Below, piece after piece: positions 56,550 to 64,000 of a DNA stretch of 64,000 nt. The notes beneath the pieces are model-generated. The model was not told the DNA's origin, did no database searches, and worked only from the letters and a program-made list of their open reading frames with translations. The position numbers were made by a program, and so were the translations under genes. Each line of letters starts with the position of its first letter. Within the stretch, counting starts at the first letter, position 1. The stretch comes from Acinetobacter portensis (GTDB lineage Bacteria > Pseudomonadota > Gammaproteobacteria > Pseudomonadales > Moraxellaceae), in contig NZ_LWRV01000058.1 of the NCBI RefSeq assembly GCF_009372215.1, positions 1 through 64,000 on the forward strand. Direction: 5' to 3'.

Positions 56550-56993
56550 TTAATTGGTAGATTCACCAAATACCGAAACATTGAGGTCACGAATTTTAGT
56601 GCTACCATTCGGCTTATCGAAGCTTACATCGTACTGAACCAAGTTTTTATCATAGTTATATTCATAAGTGACCGTGTATAAACTTGGCTTATTGGTCGAT
56701 TTTTCAATTTGCTTAGACACAATTTTCTTATGCTTTAGCTCCGACTTTGGTAAAGCAGATGCAAACTTATGCAAAGTTTTCGTATTTTTATTAAATTCAG
56801 CCTGTAATTCAGGTTCTAAATAAGTAAGAAATTGATCGAATTTTTTATCACGTAAATCATTATAAGCATCTACAGCAACCTGTTCCTGTGCAGGACTTGG
56901 GTTTGGAATAGAATCCATTGCCTTTTGACCAAGCTTGTCACAACCTGTTAAAGCAAACAGACTACTTAAAAGCAATATTTTTACTTTCATCAT
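56550..56993 (-). CDS. Lipoprotein of unknown function
   Basis: 147 aa (or 146 from the second Met at 56990). Signal with lipobox FALTGCDK. The mature part is charged (AQEQVAVDAYNDLRDKKFDQ, FLTYLEPELQ, then YTVTYEYNYDKNLVQYDVSF), resembling small lipoproteins with a DUF3887/NTF2-like fold; that is a weak guess. Next to gyrA but separated from it by gyrA's own terminator. Confidence 0.7.
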   Translation of the reverse strand: MMKVKILLLSSLFALTGCDKLGQKAMDSIPNPSPAQEQVAVDAYNDLRDKKFDQFLTYLEPELQAEFNKNTKTLHKFASALPKSELKHKKIVSKQIEKSTNKPSLYTVTYEYNYDKNLVQYDVSFDKPNGSTKIRDLNVSVFGESTN

Positions 56994-57028
56994 TTACACT
57001 TTCATTAAAATCTTAGATGCTCAGTATA

Positions 57029-57058
57029 TAAAAAAAGGACGCCTAAGCATCCTTTTTT
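57029..57058. terminator. Terminator after gyrA
   Basis: A-tract, GGACGC/GCATCC stem with one mismatch, loop CTAA, T-tract; just past the gyrA stop on the minus strand. Confidence 0.75.
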
Positions 57059-57070
57059 ACACAATAAAAC

Positions 57071-60043
57071 TTAATCTTCTTCTGATGGATTTACATCAGA
57101 TTCAACTTCAGTTTCATCTACATTTGTTGTTTCAACGTCAGAAGTTTCGCCTTCAATTTCTTCAATAAAGTCATCTTCTTCTACAGCTTCAACAGAAACC
57201 ACACCAACAAGAATCTCTTCATTGCCTAAACGAATTAAGCGAACACCTTGAGCATTACGACCCGTTGTTGCAACTTCAGATGCACGAGTACGAACCAAAG
57301 TACCACCATCTGAAATAAGCATTAATTCTTTCGTTTCATCAATAGAAACCGCACCAACCAATTCACCGTTACGTTCAGATGTTTTAATTGCAATAACACC
57401 TTTACCACCACGTTTTTTGGTTGGGAAATCGCCTACTGGTGTACGTTTACCATAACCATTTGCACAAGCACAAAGTACTTCGCCAGTTTCTGGTACAACA
57501 ACCAATGAAACAATACGACTAACAAATGCCGAATCTGAAGTATCTTCATCATCTGAATCTACATCTGTTTCAACATCATCTTCTACAACAGATGCTGCAA
57601 ATGTTACGCGCATACCACGTACACCTTTTGCAGAACGACCCATTGAACGTACGTCAGTTTCAGCGAAGCGAATAGCTTTACCTTCGTTAGAGAACAACAT
57701 AATTTGCTGTTCGCCATCGGTAATTGCAACACCAATTAAGGTATCTTCTTCTTTCAACTCAATTGCACGTAAACCATTTGAACGAACATTACTAAATTGT
57801 TCTAATTCAACACGTTTAATTGTGCCTGAAGCCGTTGCCATAAAGACATAGAAGTTCTTACGAACTGCTTCTGCTTGCTGAGCAAAATCATTGATGATGT
57901 CATCATCAAGATCAGTTGTAGATAACTCTAAACCAAGCTGTTTTAACTGAATACGCAATGCATCAGAAATATCATCTGCACCATCTTCTGACTCAGTTAA
58001 TGCCGCTTCAAGCTCTACATAATGACTGTTGATCACTTCATTGGTTTGAAGTGTTGCAGCATTGGCTTTCACAAATGCTTTGAAGTCTGCCAAACGTTCT
58101 TTGAATTTCTTAGGCGCATCAATTACAGGTAAAATTGCTGTAATTGTCTCGTTTTCATCCAGTGGCAATAAGTTCACCATTGGACGACCTTTCGATCCGC
58201 GAGAAGCTTGTGGCACATCATACACTTTCAGACGGTAAACTTTACCAACGTTGGTAAAGCAAAGAACCGTTGCATGATTCGATGTTACAATTAGATGCTG
58301 AATGTAATCATCTGATTTCATTGAAGTTGCAGACTTACCACGACCACCACGACGCTGCGCAGCATAATCAGACAATGGCTGAGTTTTCGCATAACCTGTT
58401 TGAGAAACAGTTAACACCATTTGCTCTTCAGGAATCAAATCTTCACGAGAGAAGTCGATACGTGATTCAACAATTGAAGTTTTACGCGCATCGCCATATT
58501 GCTGAAGAATTAGTGCAAGTTCTTCACGAATAACATCCATCAATAAGTTGAAGTCATTCAAAATTGCAGTTAATTCAGCAATTGTTGCCAAAATTTCGCT
58601 ATATTCTGCATGTAACTTGTCTTGTTCAAGACCCGTTAAACGATGCAGACGAAGTTCCATAATCGCATTAACTTGCGTTGGAGATAGACGGTAAATATCA
58701 CCAGCCAAACCAAATGGACGGCTTGGATCTTCACCTTCAATTTCATCTGGACGAACTGAAACAGAACCTGCTTTTTCAAGTAATGCGACAACGCCACCAC
58801 CTGCCCACTCACCCGCTTGTAAACGCTCGCGTGCTTCTTGTGGATTTGCAGATGTTTTAATGGTTTCAATAATTGCATCAATATTTGCTAAAGCAACAGT
58901 CAAACCTTCTAAAATATGACCACGCTCACGTGCTTTACGTAATTCGAACATCGTACGACGCGTTACCACTTCTTGACGATGACGAATAAATGCAGCAATG
59001 ATGTCTTTCAAATTCATCAATTTTGGTTGACCGTTGTCTAGGCAAACCATGTTGATGCTGAATGAATTTTCTAACTGAGTGTTTTGGAACAAGTTGTTCA
59101 CAATCACTTCAGCATTTTCACCACGCTTTAAGTCTATGGCAATACGCATACCATCTTTATCAGACTCATCACGAAGCTCTGAAATACCTTCAAGTTTTTT
59201 CTCTTTCACTAACTCAGCAATACGTTCAATCGTTTTTGCTTTGTTCACTTGATATGGAATTTCAGTGAAAACAATCGTTGTACGACCTGTTTTTTGATCT
59301 TCTTCAAAATGGTATTTACCACGAATATGTAAACGACCTTTACCTGTGCGGTAAGCATCTACAATTCCTGATTTACCATAAATAATACCGCCAGTCGGGA
59401 AATCGGGACCAGAGATATACTCCATCAAACCTTCAATGCTGATATTTGGATTATTGGCATAAGCTAGACACGCATTCACAACCTCAGTCATGTTATGCGG
59501 CGCCATATTTGTTGCCATACCAACAGCAATACCCGTTACACCATTAATCAATAAGTTGGGTACACGCGTAGGCATGACTTTAGGAATACGTTCCGAACCG
59601 TCGTAGTTATCTTCCCATTCAACTGTATCTTTTTCTAAATCAGCTAAAAGTTCATGAGTTAACTTACGCATACGGACTTCGGTATAACGCATTGCTGCTG
59701 CACTGTCACCATCGACAGAACCGAAGTTACCTTGACCATCAACCAATTGGTAACGCAAACTAAAGTTTTGCGCCATACGAACAATCGTTTCATAAACAGC
59801 AGAATCACCATGAGGGTGATATTTACCAATTACGTCACCGACCACACGGGCAGACTTTTTGTACGCTTTGTTGTAGTCATTGCCCAATTCGTGCATTGCG
59901 AAAAGCACACGACGATGAACTGGTTTTAGACCATCTCGTACATCAGGCAAGGCACGTGATACAATCACGCTCATTGCATAATCTAGATACGAGTTTTTGA
60001 GTTCATCCTCAATGGCAATCGGTCTAATTTCCGATACGCTCAT
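57071..60043 (-). CDS. gyrA: DNA gyrase subunit A, unusually long
   Basis: 990 aa; E. coli GyrA is 875. Cuts and reseals DNA with GyrB to introduce negative supercoils. Breakage domain with [19 protein letters not shown] (Ser81 and Glu85 unchanged, so no classic quinolone-resistance change), the catalytic Tyr in [11 protein letters not shown], and the GyrA box QRRGGRGKS. In the C-terminal beta-pinwheel there is an extra segment of about 90 residues between [10 protein letters not shown] and [14 protein letters not shown], a short acidic loop ([15 protein letters not shown]), and an acidic tail of about 35 residues ending NPSEED. The segments are in frame and look native. Confidence 0.95.
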   Translation of the reverse strand: MSVSEIRPIAIEDELKNSYLDYAMSVIVSRALPDVRDGLKPVHRRVLFAMHELGNDYNKAYKKSARVVGDVIGKYHPHGDSAVYETIVRMAQNFSLRYQLVDGQGNFGSVDGDSAAAMRYTEVRMRKLTHELLADLEKDTVEWEDNYDGSERIPKVMPTRVPNLLINGVTGIAVGMATNMAPHNMTEVVNACLAYANNPNISIEGLMEYISGPDFPTGGIIYGKSGIVDAYRTGKGRLHIRGKYHFEEDQKTGRTTIVFTEIPYQVNKAKTIERIAELVKEKKLEGISELRDESDKDGMRIAIDLKRGENAEVIVNNLFQNTQLENSFSINMVCLDNGQPKLMNLKDIIAAFIRHRQEVVTRRTMFELRKARERGHILEGLTVALANIDAIIETIKTSANPQEARERLQAGEWAGGGVVALLEKAGSVSVRPDEIEGEDPSRPFGLAGDIYRLSPTQVNAIMELRLHRLTGLEQDKLHAEYSEILATIAELTAILNDFNLLMDVIREELALILQQYGDARKTSIVESRIDFSREDLIPEEQMVLTVSQTGYAKTQPLSDYAAQRRGGRGKSATSMKSDDYIQHLIVTSNHATVLCFTNVGKVYRLKVYDVPQASRGSKGRPMVNLLPLDENETITAILPVIDAPKKFKERLADFKAFVKANAATLQTNEVINSHYVELEAALTESEDGADDISDALRIQLKQLGLELSTTDLDDDIINDFAQQAEAVRKNFYVFMATASGTIKRVELEQFSNVRSNGLRAIELKEEDTLIGVAITDGEQQIMLFSNEGKAIRFAETDVRSMGRSAKGVRGMRVTFAASVVEDDVETDVDSDDEDTSDSAFVSRIVSLVVVPETGEVLCACANGYGKRTPVGDFPTKKRGGKGVIAIKTSERNGELVGAVSIDETKELMLISDGGTLVRTRASEVATTGRNAQGVRLIRLGNEEILVGVVSVEAVEEDDFIEEIEGETSDVETTNVDETEVESDVNPSEED

Positions 60044-60347
60044 GCATACTCCTTGTTATACAAGCAGAATTCTGCCCGCATTTATATATCGTCAAATCAG
60101 TGAAAAGTTAGTCAAAAATGACCTAACTAAAAATAAAACATAGTTAAATATTATAGCATAAAAGCCAATGTCTTTGTGCCAAACAAAATTAACTATAACC
60201 ATGATTTTTTGCAGTTATTTTAATCAATTTACCTAATTTTTAGCTAAAAAAAAACCTCCAAGAATGGAGGTTTAAATTTTTATATATGATTCTTTTTACA
60301 TTCAAGAATAATTTAGCCAACTAGACAAAATTTTATTAAATAATGAC
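60044..60347. other. Intergenic region upstream of gyrA
   Basis: About 300 bp, AT-rich; holds the gyrA promoter (not confidently placed) and, at 60250-60274, an AAACCTCC/GGAGGTTT hairpin that serves as terminator of the 60348 gene. No gene seen. Confidence 0.5.
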
Positions 60348-60983
60348 TTAGCTTATTCGCTTATCTTGTTTCATTATTGGCAAAGCAATTAAAAACAATC
60401 CAATAATAAGTGGAAATTCGTATAACTCTTCCATGAAATCTTGATACTGCAAGTTATGTAAAAATAATGGCGCAATCAATCGCCCATGCTCAATGCTATC
60501 TGCAATAATCAAACCTAAAACAGCAATGACAATTGCCCAAGCCGATAACTTTGCTGTTCTCAGCTTATTTACAATTTCATGTCGCAAATATGGTGAAAAA
60601 AGCATGAATACAACGGGTGCTATTACAAAAATAGAAATTACTCGAAAGTAAGATCTTGGAACATCAGGAAAATAATCACGCCCCCAACTTGTACTACGAC
60701 CAAATAAAAGCACCCACCAAAAAATAGCCCACAACCAAAATTGTTTTTGACCATTTTTAAGTTGCAAAGGCTTCATATAAACATATGTAAAAATGGCAAA
60801 AAATAGTAATAGTAAAGCTTGGACGGCTTCTATAGATGTAACCAACATTCCATTAAATAATGGTATATGTAGATCAGCTAAGAATGGGAAGATAAAAATT
60901 AATACAGCAAATACAATAACGGGCCACGTTATACGATATTCAACTAACAAGGGAGTCACTCCACATCTTATGAGAATATTCAT
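60348..60983 (-). CDS. Hypothetical integral membrane protein
   Basis: 211 aa from ATG 60983; an upstream TTG at 61043 is possible but lacks a ribosome-binding site. About six spans, for example ITWPVIVFAVLIFIFPFLA, ALLLLFFAIFTYVYM, WLWAIFWWVLLFG, VISIFVIAPVVFMLF, SAWAIVIAVLGLIIADS, and PLIIGLFLIALPIM. An RSTSWGRDYFP motif lies in a loop. No family recognised. Stands alone between gyrA and etfA. Confidence 0.65.
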   Translation of the reverse strand: MNILIRCGVTPLLVEYRITWPVIVFAVLIFIFPFLADLHIPLFNGMLVTSIEAVQALLLLFFAIFTYVYMKPLQLKNGQKQFWLWAIFWWVLLFGRSTSWGRDYFPDVPRSYFRVISIFVIAPVVFMLFSPYLRHEIVNKLRTAKLSAWAIVIAVLGLIIADSIEHGRLIAPLFLHNLQYQDFMEELYEFPLIIGLFLIALPIMKQDKRIS

Positions 60984-61264
60984 AAGAAATGTTTTAAGAT
61001 AATTGAGAATATTAACATAAATTAACAAAAGCCATAAGTGCAAAAAGGAAGATCAAAAAGATAAGGTTTGGTTTTTTATTTTTAAATATCAATAAGATAT
61101 GTAAAATATGTAGATTTTACAATCAGCTTAATATTGGTATATCACTCTAACAATACGCTTACTATTAAAAATACTTAAATAAATTAACAACATACAAATT
61201 ATTCTTTTTTTAGAATTGCATGTTCTATTTTTAGTGTTGAATTTAATCTAATTTTCATAGCAAT

Positions 61265-61294
61265 AAAAAAGCACTCATTAATGAGTGCTTTTTT
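61265..61294. terminator. Terminator after etfA
   Basis: A-tract, GCACTCAT stem, 2-nt loop, complement, T-tract; 14 nt past the etfA stop. Confidence 0.88.
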
Positions 61295-61307
61295 AAGTCT
61301 TTCAGAA

Positions 61308-62240
61308 TTAGATTTTAGAAACCAATTCAGGAACAACAGTATTTAAATCGCCTACTAACCAGTAATCAGCAACTGCATTAATCGGTGCTTCTTCGTCTTT
61401 GTTAATCGCAACGATCACTTTAGACTCTTTCATACCTGCCAAATGCTGAATCGCACCTGAAATACCAACAGCGATGTACAAGTCAGGTGCAACGATTTTA
61501 CCAGTTTGACCTACTTGCATATCATTTGGTACGAAGCCTGCATCTACCGCAGCACGTGATGCACCTTGAGCAGCACCAAGCTTGTCAGCTAATGGATCAA
61601 GTACAGTGTGATAGTTTTCACCTGAACCTACACCACGACCACCTGAAACAACAATACGAGCCGCTGTTAATTCAGGACGTTCTGATTTCACAATTTCTTC
61701 AGAAATAAACTTAGAAATACCTGCATCACCTTGCGATGCAGCAGCTTCTACAGATGCAGAACCACCTTCTGTAGCAACAGGATCAAATGCTGTACCACGA
61801 ATAGTTGCTACAACAATCGCTTCACCAGATTCTACAGTTGCAATTGCATTACCTGCGTAAATTGGGCGTTTAAACGTTTTAGCACTATCAACAGCAATAA
61901 CATCAGTAATCATGCTTACATCTAACAATGCAGCCGCACGAGGAAGAACGTTTTTACCTGTTGTTGTAGAAGCAGCAAGGATATGTGTATAACCTTTACC
62001 TAATTCAGCAACTAATTTAGCAACGTTTTCAGCCAATTGATTTGCATAAGCAGCATCATCAGCAAGTAATACTTTGCTTACACCTGCAACTTTAGCTGCT
62101 TGGTCAGCAACTGCTTGAGCGCTAGAACCAGCTACTAATACAGTGATATCACCACCAATTTTTTGCGCAGCAGCAACAACATTTAAAGTTGCACCATTAA
62201 GTGCTTTGTTGTCGTGCTCAGCGATAACTAAAATACTCAT
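61308..62240 (-). CDS. etfA: Electron transfer flavoprotein alpha subunit
   Basis: 310 aa. Binds FAD and passes electrons from acyl-CoA and other dehydrogenases to ETF:quinone oxidoreductase. The C-terminal FAD signature is visible: VSGGRGVGSGENY, GQTGKIVAPDLYIAVGISGA and VAINKDEEAPI. Follows etfB after 18 nt as an operon; fits with fadH elsewhere in the window for fatty-acid oxidation. Confidence 0.95.
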   Translation of the reverse strand: MSILVIAEHDNKALNGATLNVVAAAQKIGGDITVLVAGSSAQAVADQAAKVAGVSKVLLADDAAYANQLAENVAKLVAELGKGYTHILAASTTTGKNVLPRAAALLDVSMITDVIAVDSAKTFKRPIYAGNAIATVESGEAIVVATIRGTAFDPVATEGGSASVEAAASQGDAGISKFISEEIVKSERPELTAARIVVSGGRGVGSGENYHTVLDPLADKLGAAQGASRAAVDAGFVPNDMQVGQTGKIVAPDLYIAVGISGAIQHLAGMKESKVIVAINKDEEAPINAVADYWLVGDLNTVVPELVSKI

Positions 62241-62258
62241 GATTTTTATCCTTCTGTA

Positions 62259-63011
62259 TTAGATCACTTTCGCTTCATTTTTCAATTTTTCAACAAGCTC
62301 ATCTACAGATTTCACTTGTACGCCAGCTTTACGTTCAGCAGGAGCTTCAACTTTAACTGTTTTAAGTTTAGTTGTTGAAGTAACGCCAAAATCAGCAGGT
62401 GACTTAGTTTCAAGCGGTTTTTTACGCGCTTTCATAATGTTTGGAAGCGCAGCATAACGTGGCTCATTCAAACGTAAGTCAGTTGTGATAATAGCTGGAA
62501 GCGCAAGCTCAACAGTTTGCAAACCACCGTCGATTTCACGAGTCACTTGTACCTTGTCGCCTTCAACTTTAACTTCTGAAGCGAATGTACCTTGACCTGC
62601 ACCAAGAAGTGCACCAAGCATTTGACCTACTTGGTTAGAGTCATCATCAATTGCTTGCTTACCAAGAAGGACAAGTTGAGGCTGTTCAGCATCTACAACG
62701 CCTTTAAGGATTTTTGCAATTTCAAGAGCACCCAGTTGGCTGTCATCAGCTTCAACTAAAATACCGCGGTCAGCACCAAGTGCCATAGCCGAACGGATTT
62801 GTTCTTGAGCTTCTTTAGGACCAATAGAAACAACAATGATTTCTGAAACAGTTCCTTTTTCTTTTAAACGAACCGCTTCTTCCACTGCGATTTCACAGAA
62901 TGGGTTAATTGACATTTTAACGTTAGTAAGGTCAACCCCACTATTGTCCGGTTTAACGCGAACTTTAACGTTGGCATCAACCACACGTTTTACAGCAACA
63001 AGAGCCTTCAT
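62259..63011 (-). CDS. etfB: Electron transfer flavoprotein beta subunit
   Basis: 250 aa. Binds AMP and pairs with EtfA. Family blocks: [53 protein letters not shown], and [20 protein letters not shown]. First gene of etfBA. Confidence 0.95.
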   Translation of the reverse strand: MKALVAVKRVVDANVKVRVKPDNSGVDLTNVKMSINPFCEIAVEEAVRLKEKGTVSEIIVVSIGPKEAQEQIRSAMALGADRGILVEADDSQLGALEIAKILKGVVDAEQPQLVLLGKQAIDDDSNQVGQMLGALLGAGQGTFASEVKVEGDKVQVTREIDGGLQTVELALPAIITTDLRLNEPRYAALPNIMKARKKPLETKSPADFGVTSTTKLKTVKVEAPAERKAGVQVKSVDELVEKLKNEAKVI

Positions 63012-63430
63012 GTAATCCTCGGCTGTTTTAGCAAATGTAAATGTTGAGAAGAATATTAGAACTCTTCACTTAAATTTTTTAGGTGTCCTATCTTGCAATG
63101 CGTATGGCATTTCGGTCAAGTCACAATTCAATAAAGACCTGTAAAAATGCGTAAAAATAGCTGAACGATGCGTTCACATTTTTTTATTGGAGAAACATCA
63201 GCAATAAATACCTAAAAATAAGTTATTTTTTAACCATTGATTTATATTATATTTTTATTTGATTTATATCATCAAAAGTATTGATTTCTATGAAGCGATA
63301 AACATTGCAAATTAAGTACACTTTTAAACTAAAGTATGGTCTAAAAAACAAGAACATGTCATTTAAGTGAAACTTCCAAGCAACGTATGTATGTTTATTG
63401 AGAACAAATTTTTAAATAAAACATTTCAAA
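63012..63430. other. Intergenic region upstream of etfB
   Basis: About 420 bp, AT-rich, no credible ORF. Presumably carries the etfBA promoter. No repeats or RNA motif recognised. Confidence 0.35.
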
Positions 63431-63459
63431 AAAAAGCATATCAACTTGATATGCTTTTT
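63431..63459. terminator. Terminator after the LysE-like gene
   Basis: A-tract, GCATATCAA stem, 1-nt loop, complement, T-tract, 13 nt past the stop. Confidence 0.85.
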
Positions 63460-63471
63460 ATCGTATTTAAA

Positions 63472-64000
63472 TTAATTAATCATGAGCCATGTTGCAGCAG
63501 CTGCCAATAAGCCACCAGAAGTCCCATCTATTATTTTTTGTTTACGTTCATCTATATGTGTTTTTTGCGTAACTTTCGCAAAGACAATACTTAGTGCGCA
63601 ATACACAATAAATATTAAACCAATGAAAATAAAAGATAAAACTAAACCTTGGCTTACAGTATTTCCTGTTTTATCGATAAACTGAGGCAATATTGCAAAA
63701 TAAATCAGCATGCCTTTTGGGTTCAATAATGCTGTAAAAAAGCCTTTCTTTATTGGATTAGACGTACTTTTTTTCTCAATTTTGAGCTTTTTAGTCCCAA
63801 ATAAAGACTTCAATAAACTCGCAGATAAATACAACAAATATGCAATCCCTAGCCATTTTATGGTTTCAAATAAAATAGGGAATGAAACAATAATTGCTGC
63901 AATACCTAAAGCAACAAGAATTGAATGAACCAAATATCCTGAACACACGCCTAATGTCGCCATCATGCCCGCTTTTGCATCCTTACCCATCACTTGTGAC
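63472..64000 (-). CDS. LysE/RhtB-family amino-acid exporter (N-terminus outside window)
   Basis: At least 176 codons; the frame is open to the right edge, where the N-terminal NxxPGP-type region of the family would lie. Spans: SGYLVHSILVALGIAAIIV, TIKWLGIAYLLYLSASLLK, LLNPKGMLIYFAILPQFID, LVLSFIFIGLIFIVYCALS, and GGLLAAAATWLMIN. The conserved block FFTALLNPKGMLIYFA identifies the family. Substrate unknown. Confidence 0.85.
   Translation of the reverse strand, partial: SQVMGKDAKAGMMATLGVCSGYLVHSILVALGIAAIIVSFPILFETIKWLGIAYLLYLSASLLKSLFGTKKLKIEKKSTSNPIKKGFFTALLNPKGMLIYFAILPQFIDKTGNTVSQGLVLSFIFIGLIFIVYCALSIVFAKVTQKTHIDERKQKIIDGTSGGLLAAAATWLMIN

Noticed and set aside
59800..59806. Possible quinolone-resistance change in gyrA
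   Set aside because: The QRDR reads [11 protein letters not shown] with Ser81 and Glu85 unchanged, the susceptible form.

Overview
The window (about 64 kb, AT-rich) looks like a chromosomal segment of an Acinetobacter-type gammaproteobacterium (Moraxellaceae). This rests on the gene content and order (ybgC-tolQRAB-pal, hda-perM divergent from purMN, comEC, lolCD, serC, gltP, gyrA, etfBA), on AT-rich codon use, and on XerC/XerD-type sites resembling those known from Acinetobacter.

Positions 1-8025 hold the 5' part of a two-partner secretion locus on the minus strand, read cdiB, cdiC, cdiA. CdiB is the outer-membrane exporter and CdiC is a HlyC-type toxin acyltransferase. CdiA is a giant filamentous haemagglutinin/CDI protein whose C-terminal toxin end, and any immunity gene, lie left of the window. 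The acyltransferase has Leu where HlyC has its catalytic His.

Positions 8544-15232 hold a type I restriction-modification operon, hsdM-hsdS-GIY-YIG gene-hsdR, on the minus strand. hsdM and hsdR are each interrupted by one in-frame stop (TAA at 15113-15115, TAG at 9642-9644). Positions 15422-20320 are accessory and decayed: a membrane protein, a chimeric AlpA-like ORF, a lipoprotein, a folded RNA resembling phage P4/P1 C4 RNA, a frameshifted inovirus Gp2-like gene, a frameshifted gene of unknown function, and an integrase tail next to tRNA-Ser(UGA). This fits the remains of a P4-like satellite in the tRNA gene.

From 20418 on the content is mainly housekeeping: fadH, the Tol-Pal operon, fbp, an SpoU methyltransferase, an ECF sigma-factor operon, hda, perM, purMN, sppA and a hydrolase, an LpxL-like acyltransferase, comEC, lolCD, a PilZ protein, a DMT exporter, a YaiI-family protein and serC. 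A TolC-HlyD-double ABC-2 permease efflux operon without an ATPase, gltP, gyrA and etfBA follow. The lysE-like gene at the right edge is cut.

Two non-coding structures stand out. Between gltP and gyrA (54450-56372) there is an array of five dif-like XerC/XerD sites in alternating orientation that parcel out three small cargo genes, as in plasmid pdif modules but apparently in a chromosome; the two outer sites share an identical 30-bp inverted repeat. Upstream of serC (46007-46116) two perfect DnaA boxes face each other among three copies of an AT-rich 11-mer.
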